DNA from: Achromobacter xylosoxidans
GTDB taxonomy: Bacteria > Pseudomonadota > Gammaproteobacteria > Burkholderiales > Burkholderiaceae_B
NCBI RefSeq assembly: GCF_001457475.1
Contig: NZ_LN831029.1
Coordinates: 6,262,001-6,326,000, forward strand
DNA: 64,000 nt
Direction of reading: 5' to 3'
Under the pieces are notes generated by a model. The model ran no database searches, was not told where the DNA came from, and saw only the letters and a program-made list of their open reading frames with translations. Positions within the stretch are counted from its first letter, which is position 1, and every line of letters begins with the position of its first letter. The translations under genes were made by a program, and so were the position numbers. This document shows positions 26,637 to 32,984 of this stretch, piece after piece.

Positions 26637-27871
26637 ACCGACGCTACCAATTGACCGCTTCAAGGCGAAAGCAGGCGGGCTTCACAATGGTCGAGGGCAT
26701 GCTGGTGCTCCTTCTCTTCGCGATAGGCCTGGGAGCATGGCTCTGGAACCAGACCGACTACATGGCCACGCTCACAAGCCGCCAAGCGGCATTTCATCAA
26801 AAACAGGTGGGCAACGCCGCTGCGGCATACGTCAAAAACAACTATGCATCTCTTCTGGCTGCTACCGCCGGCGGTCCTGTCACGATCTCACTGGACACGA
26901 TCCGCAACGCTGGGAACCTGCCCGCCGCCCTGCCCGCGCTCAATCCTTACGGCCAGGCCTATACGCTCGCAGTACGCCGCGTAACGCAGGGTGGCCAGAA
27001 CATTCTCGAAGCACTCCTGGTGACAGGTGGCGGCGACATTCCGGAACAAGACCTGCGTCGTACCGCTGCATTGCTGGAGGGAGGCGGGTTCGTTCTCGCG
27101 CGCCAGCCCGCCATAGCTCAAGGCTCAATGGGAAGCTGGCAGGTGCCGGTTTCCGGCTTCGGACTGGCATTGCCCGGCGGCAACTTGGCCACCGCGCTGT
27201 TCTTCAACAGCGCCGGCCAGGTTACGGACTATCTCTATCGAAATTCGGTCGCTGGGAGGCCAGAGGTCAACCGGATGAACACGAGTATCGACATGAATGG
27301 CAATGACCTCAATAACACACGCACCGTTCGCACTCAGACCGTGGAGGCCTCCGGCAATATCAATACTAAGAGCGCACTGGTAATACAGAACGCTGACGGA
27401 TCTACCCGTAGCGGCTGGTATACAGCAGGCAACGATGGCTGGCTTCGCGTTCTAAATGACAATCATGTGGTCACTGCAGGCGAAGTCCGCGGCGGGGCAC
27501 TACGTTCGATGGGCCAAACCTATTCTCACGGACGCCTCAACGCCTACGAATACGTGTACGTCGGCGGGGTCGCCAACGAAGGCTGGGCATGCGAAGCAAA
27601 CGGCCTGGTGGCCAGGACGGGAATCGGTGAACCCCTATCCTGCCAGGCCGGAGTGTGGCGAAAGTCTGGCGGAGGACAATTTCGCTGCGAGTACTACTTC
27701 GCGGGACGTGCCGATAATTACCTCCCTACGGACAACTCTTGGTGCCCGGCCGGCATGATCGTAACCAGCGTAACCAGCGCAGGCAGGAACCAGAATTTCT
27801 ACAACGTCATGGGAAAGAGCCTGTACGCGGGCAACGTCGGGCACGGCTACACGTGCTGCGGGATCTCTTGA
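26633..27871 (+). CDS. pilV: PilV tip adhesin, minor prepilin
   Basis: A 412-residue prepilin-like adhesin. The leader ends at Gly16 (RRKQAG|FTMVE, Glu at +5), followed by a hydrophobic helix. The VNRMNTSIDMNGNDLNN block is the hallmark before the PilV C-terminal domain. The last 110 residues are rich in Cys (six or more), Tyr and Gly. In R64 this part is swapped by the shufflon and binds recipient surface sugars. Here no inverted alternative C-termini, repeats or recombinase gene follow, so the tip is fixed. Confidence 0.88.
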   Translation: MNRRYQLTASRRKQAGFTMVEGMLVLLLFAIGLGAWLWNQTDYMATLTSRQAAFHQKQVGNAAAAYVKNNYASLLAATAGGPVTISLDTIRNAGNLPAALPALNPYGQAYTLAVRRVTQGGQNILEALLVTGGGDIPEQDLRRTAALLEGGGFVLARQPAIAQGSMGSWQVPVSGFGLALPGGNLATALFFNSAGQVTDYLYRNSVAGRPEVNRMNTSIDMNGNDLNNTRTVRTQTVEASGNINTKSALVIQNADGSTRSGWYTAGNDGWLRVLNDNHVVTAGEVRGGALRSMGQTYSHGRLNAYEYVYVGGVANEGWACEANGLVARTGIGEPLSCQAGVWRKSGGGQFRCEYYFAGRADNYLPTDNSWCPAGMIVTSVTSAGRNQNFYNVMGKSLYAGNVGHGYTCCGIS

Positions 27872-27911
27872 CCACCTCCGGCGGCGACCCCGTCCCAAAG
27901 GACGCACAGCT

Positions 27912-28364
27912 ATGAGCATACTGATGATTCCGCTGCTGGCGCTGTTCATCCTAATTGCATCTCTGGCCTCCACGTCGGAGCAGACTACGTTGGATATGCA
28001 GCAGCAGCACGAGGCGGTCGTGTCCGGAGGCAGTCTGCGCATCTACGCGAATTCAGTAGCCAGGTTTGCAAAATCTAACCCAACGTTTTCTGGATCAGCC
28101 CCGTCCACGGCGCTCGACCTTCCGACCTGGTTCAGCCCACAGTTCGGCACGGGCAATGTCGTTGTGGGTGGCACCGCCTACATCTACTTTCTTCCAGGCG
28201 GACGCGCGGTAGATCTATACCGGATGTTCCCGGACGACGAGGATGGCCTGCCGATTCTCTTTGGCGTCGCCAGGAGCGGTATTCTGAGCTCGCCTTCTGG
28301 CGGGGCGGCAGTCCTTTCGTTGCCGCCCGGTGTGCCCGACGGGGCGATTGTGTACGTCCTTTAA
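27912..28364 (+). CDS. pilM: PilM-like thin-pilus protein
   Basis: A 150-residue protein with an N-terminal membrane anchor (residues 2-20, SILMIPLLALFILIASLAS) and a soluble exported domain. Length and layout (anchor, then a helix ending in ANSVARFAKSNP) fit PilM of R64-type thin pili. In R64 pilM lies near the start of the operon, before pilN; here it is last. AAAGGA lies about 9 bases before the ATG. It ends shortly before a strong hairpin at 28381-28411. Confidence 0.75.
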   Translation: MSILMIPLLALFILIASLASTSEQTTLDMQQQHEAVVSGGSLRIYANSVARFAKSNPTFSGSAPSTALDLPTWFSPQFGTGNVVVGGTAYIYFLPGGRAVDLYRMFPDDEDGLPILFGVARSGILSSPSGGAAVLSLPPGVPDGAIVYVL

Positions 28365-28380
28365 CCGCAAGGCCAACAAA

Positions 28381-28411
28381 AACCCCCGTCCGGCGGTGCC
28401 GGGCGGGGGTT
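28381..28411 (-). terminator. Intrinsic terminator after pilM
   Basis: The arms AACCCCCGTCCGGC and GCCGGGCGGGGGTT form a 14-bp stem with one G-T pair and a GGT loop. The T-rich tail (TTTTTGTT) lies on the minus strand, so it ends leftward transcripts best. The stem may also stop or stabilise pil messages. Confidence 0.75.
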
Positions 28412-28482
28412 GGAGCGCTTCATGCGCTAAGGTTGCGAGCGTTACGGGCCGCTGCTGGCCTGGGATAGCGGATAGGGTTGGC

Positions 28483-28549
28483 GCCCGAGTAAGCTTGACT
28501 ATAGGCTTGCCACAGACGACGAAGTCGCCTCTGGCAAGCCTACTCGGGC
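28483..28549. repeat. Nested inverted repeat, candidate structured RNA or oriT
   Basis: Outer arms GCCCGAGTAAGCTTG (28483-28497) and CAAGCCTACTCGGGC (28535-28549) pair with a single G-T-type mismatch. Inside, GGCTTGCCA (28504-28512) pairs perfectly with TGGCAAGCC (28532-28540), and CGAC/GTCG closes a small GAA loop at the top. The right arm can pair with either left partner, so two alternative folds compete. Confidence 0.6.
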
Positions 28550-28649
28550 CAAGTGTGCCCTGCCCTGGACAGAGCCGGGATCGGAAGAGAGAGCCGCGGC
28601 CGGTTCAGGGCCGCGACGGGTAGCTCAATTTCGATCGAGGAACGCCAAT

Positions 28650-28784
28650 TCACCGAATCGACTGAGGGTGGAGGACACTGCTTTTTTCATCTGGCCTGTT
28701 CAGCAGCCTAACCAGATATTCGGGATGCGCCTTTTTGAGTGCGGCGCGCACTGAACAACCTGCGAAGTCTTCTTCAATATGCAC
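28650..28784 (-). CDS. Possible 44-residue protein or gene remnant
   Basis: From GTG at 28784 (or 28787) the frame reads VHIEEDFAGCSVRAAL and then KKAHPEYLVRLLNRPDEK, ending with TGA at 28650. The charged, helical composition looks coding, but no clear ribosome site precedes it and a terminator lies just upstream. It could be a remnant of a longer gene. Low confidence. Confidence 0.3.
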   Translation of the reverse strand: MHIEEDFAGCSVRAALKKAHPEYLVRLLNRPDEKSSVLHPQSIR

Positions 28785-28803
28785 CACCGGCGCACATTGA
28801 AGA

Positions 28804-28825
28804 AAACTCCACGTGTGTGGAGTTT
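28804..28825 (-). terminator. Terminator of the DUF3577 gene
   Basis: Perfect 9-bp arms AAACTCCAC and GTGGAGTTT with a GTGT loop. Read on the minus strand it is followed by TTTTCTTC and begins 18 bases after the DUF3577 stop. Confidence 0.8.
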
Positions 28826-28842
28826 CCGGGGTTGGCTAGGAC

Positions 28843-29304
28843 TCAGTTGTCATCCGTGCCAGTTCGAACGCCATCGGCCGAAGCCTCGGGTTCAACGTAC
28901 TGATAAACCATCACGCCATCAACTTTCGCCATGTGGATCTTCAGTAAGCGGCCCTTGAGGACCACCCCTGTTTGACCGGCACGGGTGCCGCTCGTGATCT
29001 TGTAGGTGTCGATGTACGGATCGCCGATGGTCACGGACGCCAGGACCTTGCGGCTGGAGTCGTTCGCGGCTTCTTGAAGCTTTTCGCTCATGACCTTGAT
29101 GGCGTCTTTGCCGACGACCTTTACGTCGCAATTGAGCCAGGTGAGTGAATCCGCACTGCCTTCCTGCGCCTCACCGTGAAAGATGCTGATGCTGCACGCA
29201 AGGAACGGAGCACCTTTCTTGGGCTTAACTTCGCGAACACGACGAACATAGCCGAGGCCACGAAGATGAGCATCGAAGTACTTGGGGGTGTTTGCTTGAG
29301 CCAT
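28843..29304 (-). CDS. DUF3577 (STY4534-type) ICE replication-associated protein
   Basis: A 153-residue soluble protein. The N-terminus YFDAHLRGLGYVRRVREVKP followed by KKGAPFLACSI is characteristic of DUF3577 proteins, encoded on many integrating conjugative elements and annotated as STY4534-family ICE replication proteins. The fold resembles OB-type single-strand DNA binding proteins, but that is family knowledge. ATG 29304 is chosen over an upstream in-frame start because TAGGAGA lies ideally spaced and the extension falls inside the 108-bp leader repeat. The acidic C-terminal tail (GTDDN) recalls SSB tails. Confidence 0.8.
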   Translation of the reverse strand: MAQANTPKYFDAHLRGLGYVRRVREVKPKKGAPFLACSISIFHGEAQEGSADSLTWLNCDVKVVGKDAIKVMSEKLQEAANDSSRKVLASVTIGDPYIDTYKITSGTRAGQTGVVLKGRLLKIHMAKVDGVMVYQYVEPEASADGVRTGTDDN

Positions 29305-29320
29305 GACGGATCTCCTAAAG

Positions 29321-29428
29321 AAAAGGGGAACCGCCGCCCCATTCGGGGAGGAAAGTTCCCCGATGGGCTGAAAAGACACTCCTGGTCGCTAGGACCTGCG
29401 GTCACCGAATGGTGGAGCCAAACCGCAG
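29321..29428 (-). repeat. 108-bp leader repeat, copy 1
   Basis: On the minus strand this segment is identical over 108 bases to 30620-30727 on the plus strand. It holds a hairpin (CCCATCGGGGA paired with TCCCCGAATGGG, one bulged A), then CGGCGGTTCCCC and a T4 run. The DUF3577 ribosome site (TAGGAGA) follows within about 10 bases. Identity begins at CTGCGG and ends exactly at the T-run. Confidence 0.85.
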
Positions 29429-29442
29429 TGCTACAAAAGATT

Positions 29443-29474
29443 CCGACATAAGCTGTCGGACGGCTTTCTAGCCG
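29443..29474 (-). terminator. Tandem hairpins ending the lipoprotein operon
   Basis: Two adjacent small stems: CGGCT/AGCCG (29461-29474, TTCT loop) and CCGACA/TGTCGG (29443-29459). Read leftward the second is followed by AATCTTTTG, a modest T-tract. They lie 80 bases after the stop of the 29555-29833 gene and just before leader copy 1. Confidence 0.55.
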
Positions 29475-29554
29475 ACATCTTACGTTTCGGCGATGAAGAA
29501 ATCAATGGAATTTCCTGCAGCACCACACCAATTTTCGAGAGAGAGGAAAGTCCC

Positions 29555-29833
29555 TCACTCCGGACTCGGAGCCTTAAAGGAAAGTATGGTCGCGGGAGCT
29601 CGGCGCGGCAGCAAGTCTCGGCACGGGTCGACCGACGTCAGTTCCGCCGCCGGCACCGTTTCGACAGCGCGCACTTCGCACCCTTCGCTGTCCAGCGTCA
29701 CTGTTTCGACTTCTCGGCTATCCCCACATTCAGCGAGGATTGACACGTCACCAAGACGTTCGTGTCTTGCCTGAGTTCCAGCACGGCACTTGCTTGCCCA
29801 GGGAGAAATAATGTTCATTGCGAGTTCCTTCAT
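29555..29833 (-). CDS. Hypothetical protein coupled to lipoprotein gene
   Basis: A 92-residue protein whose ATG overlaps the stop of the lipoprotein gene (ATGA), the main reason to call it real. It is soluble, with three cysteines in the first 60 residues and a Glu/Val-rich middle (REVETVTLDSEGCEVRAVET). A plus-strand frame covers the same DNA but has no context support. No family is recognised. Confidence 0.5.
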   Translation of the reverse strand: MKELAMNIISPWASKCRAGTQARHERLGDVSILAECGDSREVETVTLDSEGCEVRAVETVPAAELTSVDPCRDLLPRRAPATILSFKAPSPE

Positions 29834-30447
29834 CGAGGTTGTTCACCTGTGGGCGGCAGTGGCCCCAGCCGGAGATCGTTATAGCCGACAGGCCGCGCTG
29901 GCACTGGCCCGCCTTGTTGTAGGACCGGAGCTGCAGCGCCGTTTTGAACCTCCGAAGCACTCCAGTCGAGGTTGGATTCAACTTCGTCGCCGTCGCCCTC
30001 GTCGCCAGAGGCGGTTGGTGGGCTTTGGACGGGTATGTGGTCGGAGTCGGACCCTGCCGCTGCGAGAACAGACGATCGAACGACATCAACGCGGCCTGCA
30101 GGCAGCAGCACGGAGAAGCGGTCCGGCCTGCCAGGTACAAAAACGTAGTTGCCTCGCACCTCGGCATCTCCCCGAGCCCCTCCTGGCAGTTCAATTGGCA
30201 CCGACCGCAGCTTCGACGGCAACGGCTGGTCCAGGACCAGAATGATTTTTCCATGGTCACCAAATGCGCGTACCGCAACGTGGCCGCCGTCCGAACTGAC
30301 CGTGTAGTCGAAGTCCAATCCCTCCGGCGCGACATGCAGGGCACCGGAGGTTGTCGCGCAACCAGACAGTGCGATCACCGCGACCAGGCCGAGCCCCGCA
30401 AACACCGATCGTGTCACGTACTTCGGGATTGAAAATACGGAGTTCAA
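29830..30447 (-). CDS. Lipoprotein with a VirB9-like domain
   Basis: A 205-residue lipoprotein: a basic N-terminus, hydrophobic core and lipobox ALSGC (Cys30). TTG at 30447 is preferred because TTAGGAAT lies just upstream; the longer frame has no such site. Residues about 45-125 (DYTV, DHGKIILVLDQPLP, NYVFVPGRPDRFSVLLPAG, RVDVV) follow the same block order as the C-terminal domain of VirB9 and the N-domain of PilL in this element. It may dock on the secretin or channel core, or fill a VirB7-like place; that is inference. The C-terminus is proline-rich. Confidence 0.65.
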   Translation of the reverse strand: MNSVFSIPKYVTRSVFAGLGLVAVIALSGCATTSGALHVAPEGLDFDYTVSSDGGHVAVRAFGDHGKIILVLDQPLPSKLRSVPIELPGGARGDAEVRGNYVFVPGRPDRFSVLLPAGRVDVVRSSVLAAAGSDSDHIPVQSPPTASGDEGDGDEVESNLDWSASEVQNGAAAPVLQQGGPVPARPVGYNDLRLGPLPPTGEQPR

Positions 30448-30619
30448 GTTTATTCCTAAGCCACGGCAAAACAGGACGCTGCCACCGCAGCACCGCAACC
30501 ATCATAGAGCGGCGGCAAGCTCCAAAAAAGCTCGGTAGCCCTCTTGCCAAACCGTTGAGATTGTGTGTAGGATTCCGCCCAGTATGCCCGTCAGAGCTCA
30601 TCTGGCATCTTTTGCAGTG

Positions 30620-30727
30620 CTGCGGTTTGGCTCCACCATTCGGTGACCGCAGGTCCTAGCGACCAGGAGTGTCTTTTCAGCCCATCGGGGAACTTTCCTC
30701 CCCGAATGGGGCGGCGGTTCCCCTTTT
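30620..30727 (+). repeat. 108-bp leader repeat, copy 2
   Basis: Exact inverted copy of 29321-29428. It lies directly upstream of the gene at 30746, whose AGGAG follows the T5 run (30724-30728) within about 10 bases. The two copies point outward and flank a 1.2-kb segment carrying the leftward lipoprotein operon. Confidence 0.85.
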
Positions 30728-30745
30728 TCATTCAGGAGAACCGAC

Positions 30746-31354
30746 ATGAGTTCAACGTTCAGCGTTGCAAGCCTTTCTATCGCCTTTGGCATCTGCGTCG
30801 GCGCCATTGTCTGGGGGGCTATTTCCCTGGCACCGCGGGCCTACGTGGCCGTGCGCGCATGCGCCCACGGCTTCACGCATAGCCGAGGCAACACCCGACG
30901 TGCGGCTATTGTCACCTCGATCGCGGTGACCGGCCTTCTCGCCGGATGTGCAAATCAGAGCGCCTCAGGCGGCGTGTACAGCTACCAGCAAGCTCAGCAG
31001 GTGCAGCAGGTCCAATCGGGGACGGTCATTTCGGCACGACCAATCACCATTCAGGCCGGCTACAACTCCGGGGCAGGCATGGCAGCAGGTTCCGCACTAG
31101 GCGGATTGGCGGGCAGCGCCATCGGAAACCACAAGGGGTCCTATGTCGCGGCAGCCATAGGCGCGCTCATCGGCGGTATCGCCGGCAATTCTGTCGAACG
31201 CAAGGTGTCCGAAGCCGCTGGCATCGAAGTCGTTGTACGACTCGATAGTGGTCAAACCCAAGCAATCGCGCAGGAGGCTGACATCCCGCTCAAGCCTGGC
31301 CAACGGGTCCAAGTCCTGAGCGGTGCCGGCGCAGTTCGCGTCATCCCGATTTAA
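30746..31354 (+). CDS. Glycine-zipper lipoprotein, SlyB/Pcp-like
   Basis: A 202-residue envelope protein. The C-terminal half holds a glycine zipper (GAGMAAGSALGGLAGSAIG and AAIGALIGGIAGNS), then a small beta domain ending in GQRVQVL, as in SlyB/Pcp outer membrane lipoproteins. A lipobox LLAGC sits near residue 67 behind a second hydrophobic stretch, but the N-terminus already has one membrane segment (residues about 7-29). ATG 30746 has a strong AGGAG, so the extra segment seems real; an internal start would give a plain lipoprotein. Such proteins stabilise the envelope. Confidence 0.75.
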   Translation: MSSTFSVASLSIAFGICVGAIVWGAISLAPRAYVAVRACAHGFTHSRGNTRRAAIVTSIAVTGLLAGCANQSASGGVYSYQQAQQVQQVQSGTVISARPITIQAGYNSGAGMAAGSALGGLAGSAIGNHKGSYVAAAIGALIGGIAGNSVERKVSEAAGIEVVVRLDSGQTQAIAQEADIPLKPGQRVQVLSGAGAVRVIPI

Positions 31355-31402
31355 ACCCAAGCAGTGGCGCCCATTGGACGCCCTGCTCCTTCCCCTACCG
31401 GG

Positions 31403-31426
31403 CCCACGCCCGAACGGGCGAGTGGG
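31403..31426 (+). promoter_or_regulatory. Leader hairpin before the 31446 gene
   Basis: CCCAC and GCCC pair with GGGC and GTGGG around a GAAC loop, with a two-base GA bulge. A pyrimidine stretch (CTCTTCTTC) and the ribosome site GGAGC follow immediately. It resembles the hairpin/T-tract leaders of neighbouring genes, but the T-tract is weak. Confidence 0.5.
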
Positions 31427-31445
31427 CTCTTCTTCGGAGCTTGCG

Positions 31446-31802
31446 ATGAGCAATCATTTCTTCAAAACCCTGCACAACGGCCATGCCATCACGGTCAATC
31501 TAGGCTGGGACCGCCCCATGGGCCATTTCTTCCTGGTCATACCGAAGCCGGTCGAGCTTCTTGACACTGATCCGGATGCAGACGACGACGGCGAATTCGG
31601 CGGCGACTTCCTTTATTCAAATCTTTACGAGCGAAATCCCTTTGGGTTGGACCTCGATTACTTCCGCGGAGTCTTGCATCGACTCGGCATTACCCTTCCC
31701 GAGAGCATGTACGTCGAGGTGCTTGCGGATCGTCGCAATAACGTGGGCAACCGCCTCGTCACACACCAGGCGGATGGCACGTTCTCCGAACATCCGATCT
31801 AA
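31446..31802 (+). CDS. Hypothetical acidic protein
   Basis: A 118-residue soluble protein with an acidic central run (DTDPDADDDGEFGGD) and a helical segment LDYFRGVLHRLGITLP. ATG 31446 is chosen because GGAGC lies 9 bases upstream; the longer frame overlaps the leader hairpin. It ends with THQADGTFSEHPI, a compact beta tail. I recognise no named family, though small genes of this kind are common beside DUF3275 genes on conjugative elements. Confidence 0.7.
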   Translation: MSNHFFKTLHNGHAITVNLGWDRPMGHFFLVIPKPVELLDTDPDADDDGEFGGDFLYSNLYERNPFGLDLDYFRGVLHRLGITLPESMYVEVLADRRNNVGNRLVTHQADGTFSEHPI

Positions 31803-31820
31803 GACTGCTGTTCTCATTGA

Positions 31821-31843
31821 CCCATCGGGGCCTCCCGATTGGG
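31821..31843 (+). promoter_or_regulatory. Leader hairpin before the 31869 gene
   Basis: CCCATCGGG pairs with CCCGATTGGG (one bulged T). The left arm is the same CCCATCGGGG that begins the hairpin in the 108-bp repeats. A TCTTAAAGG stretch leads into the next start codon. Confidence 0.5.
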
Positions 31844-31868
31844 GGGCCTCCCTCTTAAAGGCCCAACT

Positions 31869-32141
31869 ATGCCTCACCACTCAAACCGAGAAAGAATGAC
31901 AAACGTTGAGTGCGTCACGGACTTAATGGAGTTCTCCTCCTATGGCCCGCTCGCTCAAATGTTTGTCGTAGACGCGCTCCTCAAGCACGCGACGAGCGTC
32001 GCGAAGTTCAGCGACGAAGATCTCCAAAACTGGCCTGAGAATCATCTCATCCACCCCCATTCATGGAGAGGTGTTGCGCAAGAAATCAAAACGAAACTTG
32101 AGCAGCACCTCAACCCCGACGCATCTTCGGAAGTGACGTAA
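31869..32141 (+). CDS. Hypothetical small protein
   Basis: A 90-residue protein. ATG 31869 has AAAGG about 7 bases upstream; ATG 31896 (MTNVECVTDLMEF) is an alternative start. The sequence is helical, with SDEDLQNWPENHLIHPHSW and a C-terminal EIKTKLEQHL helix, and has no membrane segment. No family is recognised. It is one of a string of single genes between 30.7 and 35.5 kb, each preceded by its own leader. Confidence 0.65.
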   Translation: MPHHSNRERMTNVECVTDLMEFSSYGPLAQMFVVDALLKHATSVAKFSDEDLQNWPENHLIHPHSWRGVAQEIKTKLEQHLNPDASSEVT

Positions 32142-32206
32142 AAATTCTGGAAACTGCCACAGGAACCGCGAATTCGTAGGGCCTGACGCAATCCAGTCCA
32201 TCCCTC

Positions 32207-32272
32207 GCGCGGGTTTGCATTCCCGCGCAGCCCCTCTCATTCATCTTGGCCCCTAAGGGGCCGCTTTTTTTT
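32207..32272 (+). terminator. Two hairpins plus T8 directly before the DUF3275 gene
   Basis: First stem GCGCGGG/CCCGCGC (32207-32228, 8-base loop). The second, GGCCCC/GGGGCC with a TAA loop (32248-32262), is followed after GC by eight T residues (32265-32272), a textbook intrinsic terminator. The TGGAG ribosome site starts only two bases after the T-run, so the DUF3275 message must be made by read-through. Confidence 0.8.
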
Positions 32273-32285
32273 CTGGAGCAACACC

Positions 32286-32912
32286 ATGATCAAGATCCCC
32301 GGCACGCTGGAGGTCAAGACGATTCGAGGCGGCAACGGCGACTTCAATGTCGGTGAGCTGCAAACCGCAATCGGTGAATTCAAAATCAAGGACAAGATCT
32401 TGGAGCAGTTTCAGTCGGGCTCCTACCCCGGCGAGTTTCTAATCTCGAAGATCTATCCGCACTCATACACGTGGTACGGGAAGATCACAATTGAGATTCG
32501 CGCCATGCTCGCGGACGTGATGCTAGACAGCGACGACCCTGGCGACTCGGAGATTGCCACTCAGGCGACCGAGCCCGATCCAGCGGATGAAGAACGCAGT
32601 TCCCCATCGATCGCTACGCAGAGCGAGGCCGCAACTCCAAAGGTCTTGTCGGCGGAAGAGGCCCCTCCTCCTCCCGCAGCGAGCGCTCCACTTGCGACCG
32701 CCGAGCAGCCCACGGCGTCAAGCGTGCCCTTCGAGGACAGCGAGCTCTTGGAAGTCTTCGGCGCTGAGCTTACGGAGCTGATCAAAGCCCGGCAGCCAGT
32801 AAAGCTAGATCCGTCGGTCGACCGCGCGCTGTTCCGGTCGCAGCGCGATTGGCTCGGGAAGCGACTCAACTACAGCTTCCGTGCTGCATCTCAAACCTGG
32901 CACGTCAAATAA
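32286..32912 (+). CDS. DUF3275 family protein
   Basis: A 208-residue protein. The first 80 residues (PGTLEVKTIRGGNGDFNVGE then LQTAIGEFKIKD) are typical of DUF3275, a family found on conjugative elements with no known function. The middle (about 85-150) is acidic, proline-rich and probably disordered. The C-terminus (from DSELLEVFGAELTELIK) is a helical module. TGGAG lies 8 bases before the ATG, right behind the terminator-like T8 run. Confidence 0.8.
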   Translation: MIKIPGTLEVKTIRGGNGDFNVGELQTAIGEFKIKDKILEQFQSGSYPGEFLISKIYPHSYTWYGKITIEIRAMLADVMLDSDDPGDSEIATQATEPDPADEERSSPSIATQSEAATPKVLSAEEAPPPPAASAPLATAEQPTASSVPFEDSELLEVFGAELTELIKARQPVKLDPSVDRALFRSQRDWLGKRLNYSFRAASQTWHVK

Positions 32913-32927
32913 CACCAATCCCTCGAT

Positions 32928-32956
32928 GCGCAGGTCCGGCTTCAGCCGGCCCGCGC
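32928..32956 (+). promoter_or_regulatory. Leader hairpin before the methyltransferase gene
   Basis: CCGGC/GCCGG with a TTCA loop (32936-32949), extended by GCGC/GCGC after an internal loop. No T-run follows, so it may cap or stabilise RNA more than terminate it. Confidence 0.45.
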
Positions 32957-32984
32957 TTCAAACCTCCACTACAGGCAGAACCCC

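Larger units (their letters stand above)
28412..28842. other. Structured intergenic region, no clear gene
   Basis: About 430 bases between pilM and the DUF3577 gene. It contains a large nested inverted repeat (28483-28549, listed separately), a weak 44-codon minus frame (28650-28784), and a terminator hairpin at its right end. No frame over 60 codons exists. The middle (28550-28640) is GC-rich with short repeats of GCCGCGGCC type. Confidence 0.5.

Noticed and set aside
27281-28364. Shufflon recombination sites after the pilV core
   Set aside because: No repeated 19-bp-type sites or inverted partial reading frames were found by reading both strands.
29493-29774. Plus-strand 93-codon frame, Ser/Arg-rich
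   Set aside because: It is antisense to the frame coupled to the lipoprotein gene and has the low-complexity look of a shadow.
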